Below are positions 11,836-13,605 of a stretch of 13,605 nucleotides of DNA, piece after piece. Within the stretch, counting starts at the first letter, position 1. The number at the start of each line of letters is the position of its first letter. Made by a program: the position numbers and the translations under genes. The notes under the pieces were generated by a model. That model did no database searches and was not told where the DNA came from. It worked only from the letters and a program-made list of their open reading frames with translations. Origin of the DNA: Nitrososphaeria archaeon (GTDB lineage: Archaea > Thermoproteota > Nitrososphaeria > JACIWG01); NCBI GenBank assembly GCA_014361085.1, contig JACIWG010000001.1, forward strand, positions 31,938 to 45,542, given 5' to 3'.

Positions 11836-13283
11836 AGGTCCTCCAACTTCTTGTACACAAAATTTTTTTTATCCTTAACATATCTAATGAATATTCCATG
11901 ATGTCTGCTTAGACTTGATGATAGAATCAGTTTTGGAAAATCTATGTTTCCAGGACATACTTCATTTTCTTCTGAAGCCCTTATCATTCCCCCTTCTGCA
12001 GGCTGATACCATAGTATACCATTTTTATCTTGGAAAAGATGATGAGGTGAACAGTTTTCGTCTAAAATCACGTCTATACATTTTAACTCAAGCTCTTTCC
12101 TAATTGGAAGAAAAATGTTTTTTACTTCAGCCTTACTGTTAACATTTAGTATGTGAGCATTTAACCTGTCATCTTCTAATGTTAGATAGTGTAGTGCTAA
12201 GATCCTTTCTCCACTTTCATCTAAACAATTGTTTGAAAGTTGTAGTGCAAAGCATTGGCTTCTGCTCCTAAAAAGCATTTGCTCTCTCTCCTTTTCCAAG
12301 TTTTCGCCAAAAATTTCAATATAATAGCATTCATTGCTTCCTCTTATCGTATAAACTAGGTGTGCTCTTGTTCTTTCATCAAAGACAAGAGTGTATTCAT
12401 CTAATCTTCCCTTAAATGTTTTCAAGCACCTTGTTTGAACACTTCCATCTCCTTCTATTATAATCAAGTATATTGTTGAATGATCTTCCACAAAACTGTA
12501 TGCTAAAGTTATCAAGGTTCCGTCTTCGCAGAAAAATTGGGGCTCAAGTATGCTGTCGACTTGGAAGGGTAGCTTGAAATCTTCTATAGAAAACTTTTCG
12601 TCTTCTACAACACATCTAAAGATAACATTTTTTTCACTCCAAACTATACAATTTTTTTGCTGATCATAGTTTTCAGGTAAAGCAGCATATGCTTCACAGG
12701 GTTTATCTAATCTTGTAACACGTTTATTGTACCATATGTTTTTTGGAAAGTTTGGACTGTTCTTCATAAAATATAGGAAATATCCTTCTTCCTGTCTACT
12801 TATCCAAACACTATATATTGGATCACAATCATATCTTAAATAATCTCTTGGCGATGAAATGTATACTGGGTTTGAGGGTACAATCTTTACCTGCACAATA
12901 TTTGAGTCAATAAAAAGTATTCCATGTGAAGTGTATGTTGCCTTTATCTTGTAAAGGTCTTCAGGTAGTTCGCCTAAAATTTTTATCAGATCTAATTCTA
13001 GGCACTTTTTGCCTTTAGCATCCAACATGAAAGTTTTTGTTTCATATGGATGCAGTACTTTTCCTTCTCGTGAAAGCCAACTTCGCATTGAAAATGAACC
13101 CTTAAAGCCTGTTTTTCCCAAAATTCTAAAATAGAGGGAATCTGATAAGGGTTCTAGCTCGTCAAGTAGAAAGTTTTTCTCACTAACATTTTCTAGACAT
13201 ACTTTTACTGGAATAGATTCTCCTCTAACAAATCTTCTTCTACTAAAATCAAGATAAAGTTTAAAATTTTTTTCTAAACTCAA
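11832..13283 (-). CDS. Unrecognised 483-residue beta-rich protein
   Basis: I do not recognise this family. Residues about 5-135 look like an Ig-type beta sandwich (FKLYLDFSRRRFVRGESIPV, KVCLENVSEKNF, then LYKIKATYTSHG). The rest, about 140-480, is made of repeated short strands with aromatic and acidic turns (IYSVWISRQEEGYFLYFM, NCIVWSEKNVIFRCVVEDEK, AHLVYTIRGSNECYYIEIFG, HHLFQDKNGILWYQ), suggesting a beta-propeller. There is no signal peptide or membrane segment, so it appears cytoplasmic or is exported by another route. The start is TTG at 13281-13283, with a GGGTG sequence just before it; no ATG is available. It follows the Ig-like gene by 10 nt, and its stop overlaps the PAAR stop tail to tail (11832-11835). 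Confidence 0.65.
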   Translation of the reverse strand: MSLEKNFKLYLDFSRRRFVRGESIPVKVCLENVSEKNFLLDELEPLSDSLYFRILGKTGFKGSFSMRSWLSREGKVLHPYETKTFMLDAKGKKCLELDLIKILGELPEDLYKIKATYTSHGILFIDSNIVQVKIVPSNPVYISSPRDYLRYDCDPIYSVWISRQEEGYFLYFMKNSPNFPKNIWYNKRVTRLDKPCEAYAALPENYDQQKNCIVWSEKNVIFRCVVEDEKFSIEDFKLPFQVDSILEPQFFCEDGTLITLAYSFVEDHSTIYLIIIEGDGSVQTRCLKTFKGRLDEYTLVFDERTRAHLVYTIRGSNECYYIEIFGENLEKEREQMLFRSRSQCFALQLSNNCLDESGERILALHYLTLEDDRLNAHILNVNSKAEVKNIFLPIRKELELKCIDVILDENCSPHHLFQDKNGILWYQPAEGGMIRASEENEVCPGNIDFPKLILSSSLSRHHGIFIRYVKDKKNFVYKKLEDL

Positions 13284-13293
13284 ATGTTACACC

Positions 13294-13605
13294 CTACTGT
13301 ACCTCTAAAACGAATGGAGCTGTTTCGATAAAATCATTCGGGTTAAGGCGGATCCTATATTTTATCTCTATCCTACCTTTACCAACAATTTTTATCTTCG
13401 AATGCCAAAAGTTACCCTTCTTCACAACCCTAACCCTACCAACTCTCCTATTATTTGAAATCCATTCACCTCTATCATGTTTACTCAAATCCTTGTAATA
13501 GTCTACGCCATACCTGTCTAAAACACCTTCAGGCGGATATAATGGGATTAGCCTTAATTCTTCACCAACCATTAACTTTTGTGGAGGGTTTTGATGTAGT
13601 TCACG
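13294..13605 (-). CDS. Ig-like beta-domain protein, C-terminal part (probably partial)
   Basis: The frame is open from the window edge to the TAG at 13294-13296. The last 92 residues start at an ATG (13570-13572), but the frame continues upstream (NPPQKLMVGEELRLIPL), and the methionine sits within what looks like a beta strand. I therefore think the gene is longer and cut by the window edge. Strand-rich sequence (RVGRVRVVKKGNF, HSKIKIVGKGRIEIKYRIRL, FVLEV) suggests an Ig-like domain. If the ATG is the true start, it would overlap an upstream stop as TAATG. It is co-directional with the 483-residue gene, 10 nt apart, so the two likely form an operon. Function is unknown. Confidence 0.5.
   Translation of the reverse strand, partial: RELHQNPPQKLMVGEELRLIPLYPPEGVLDRYGVDYYKDLSKHDRGEWISNNRRVGRVRVVKKGNFWHSKIKIVGKGRIEIKYRIRLNPNDFIETAPFVLEVQ

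Noticed and set aside
996..12442. Additional TTGAACA copies inside coding sequence (for example near 996, 3861, 4449, 5725 and 12435)
   Set aside because: A seven-base word occurs a few times by chance in an AT-rich window this size. Only the clustered intergenic copies were used.
13572..13605. A separate upstream gene ending VNYIKTLHKS with a TAATG overlap
   Set aside because: Only ten codons are visible, and the competing frame that continues the Ig-like protein looks more protein-like. It cannot be settled within the window.

Overview
The window looks archaeal. Supporting signs are the NurA nuclease with a HerA-type ATPase, a NucS/EndoMS mismatch endonuclease, a PurP-family ligase, a tRNA without an encoded CCA end, TATA boxes 20-27 nt upstream of several start codons (leaderless-type genes), T-run terminators, and secreted proteins with Thr/Ser/Pro stalks. 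The DNA is AT-rich. The gene set fits a member of the Thermoproteota (TACK) group, possibly thermophilic; I cannot name a lineage from sequence alone.

Layout. Positions 1-1119 hold three small winged-helix proteins; the partial first and the third look like paralogues. A divergent promoter region with repeated TTGAACA-type elements separates the third from nurA-herA (1195-3732). A leaderless XRE-family regulator follows (3765-4463). It is convergent with nucS, and nucS is divergent from tRNA-Arg(CCG), apparently across one palindromic TATA box. A membrane-anchored winged-helix protein (5438-5872, minus) is divergent from a DUF4382 surface protein (6007-7281).

Next comes a damaged ECF transporter operon (7352-8417). 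The S component is split by a frameshift. The following ORF starts like an EcfA ATPase and continues as the C-terminal half of EcfT, as if about 1 kb had been lost. An intact adenine-type phosphoribosyltransferase follows (8424-9023), convergent with a PurP-like ATP-grasp protein (9042-10220, minus). The neighbourhood suggests nucleobase or nucleotide metabolism.

The right end (10335-13605) is the most unusual part. A membrane protein with an extracellular Thr/Pro stalk and two cytoplasmic zinc ribbons overlaps a PAAR-like spike-tip protein that starts with GTG and is probably translationally coupled to it. Convergent to these are an unrecognised 483-residue beta-rich protein and the end of an Ig-like protein that probably runs off the window. 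PAAR proteins cap contractile injection spikes, so this could be the edge of an injection-system locus, but no sheath, tube or baseplate gene is visible here.

A second cross-cutting signal is the TTGAACA-type motif. It recurs between the TATA box and the start codon of several otherwise unrelated genes, which suggests a shared operator.
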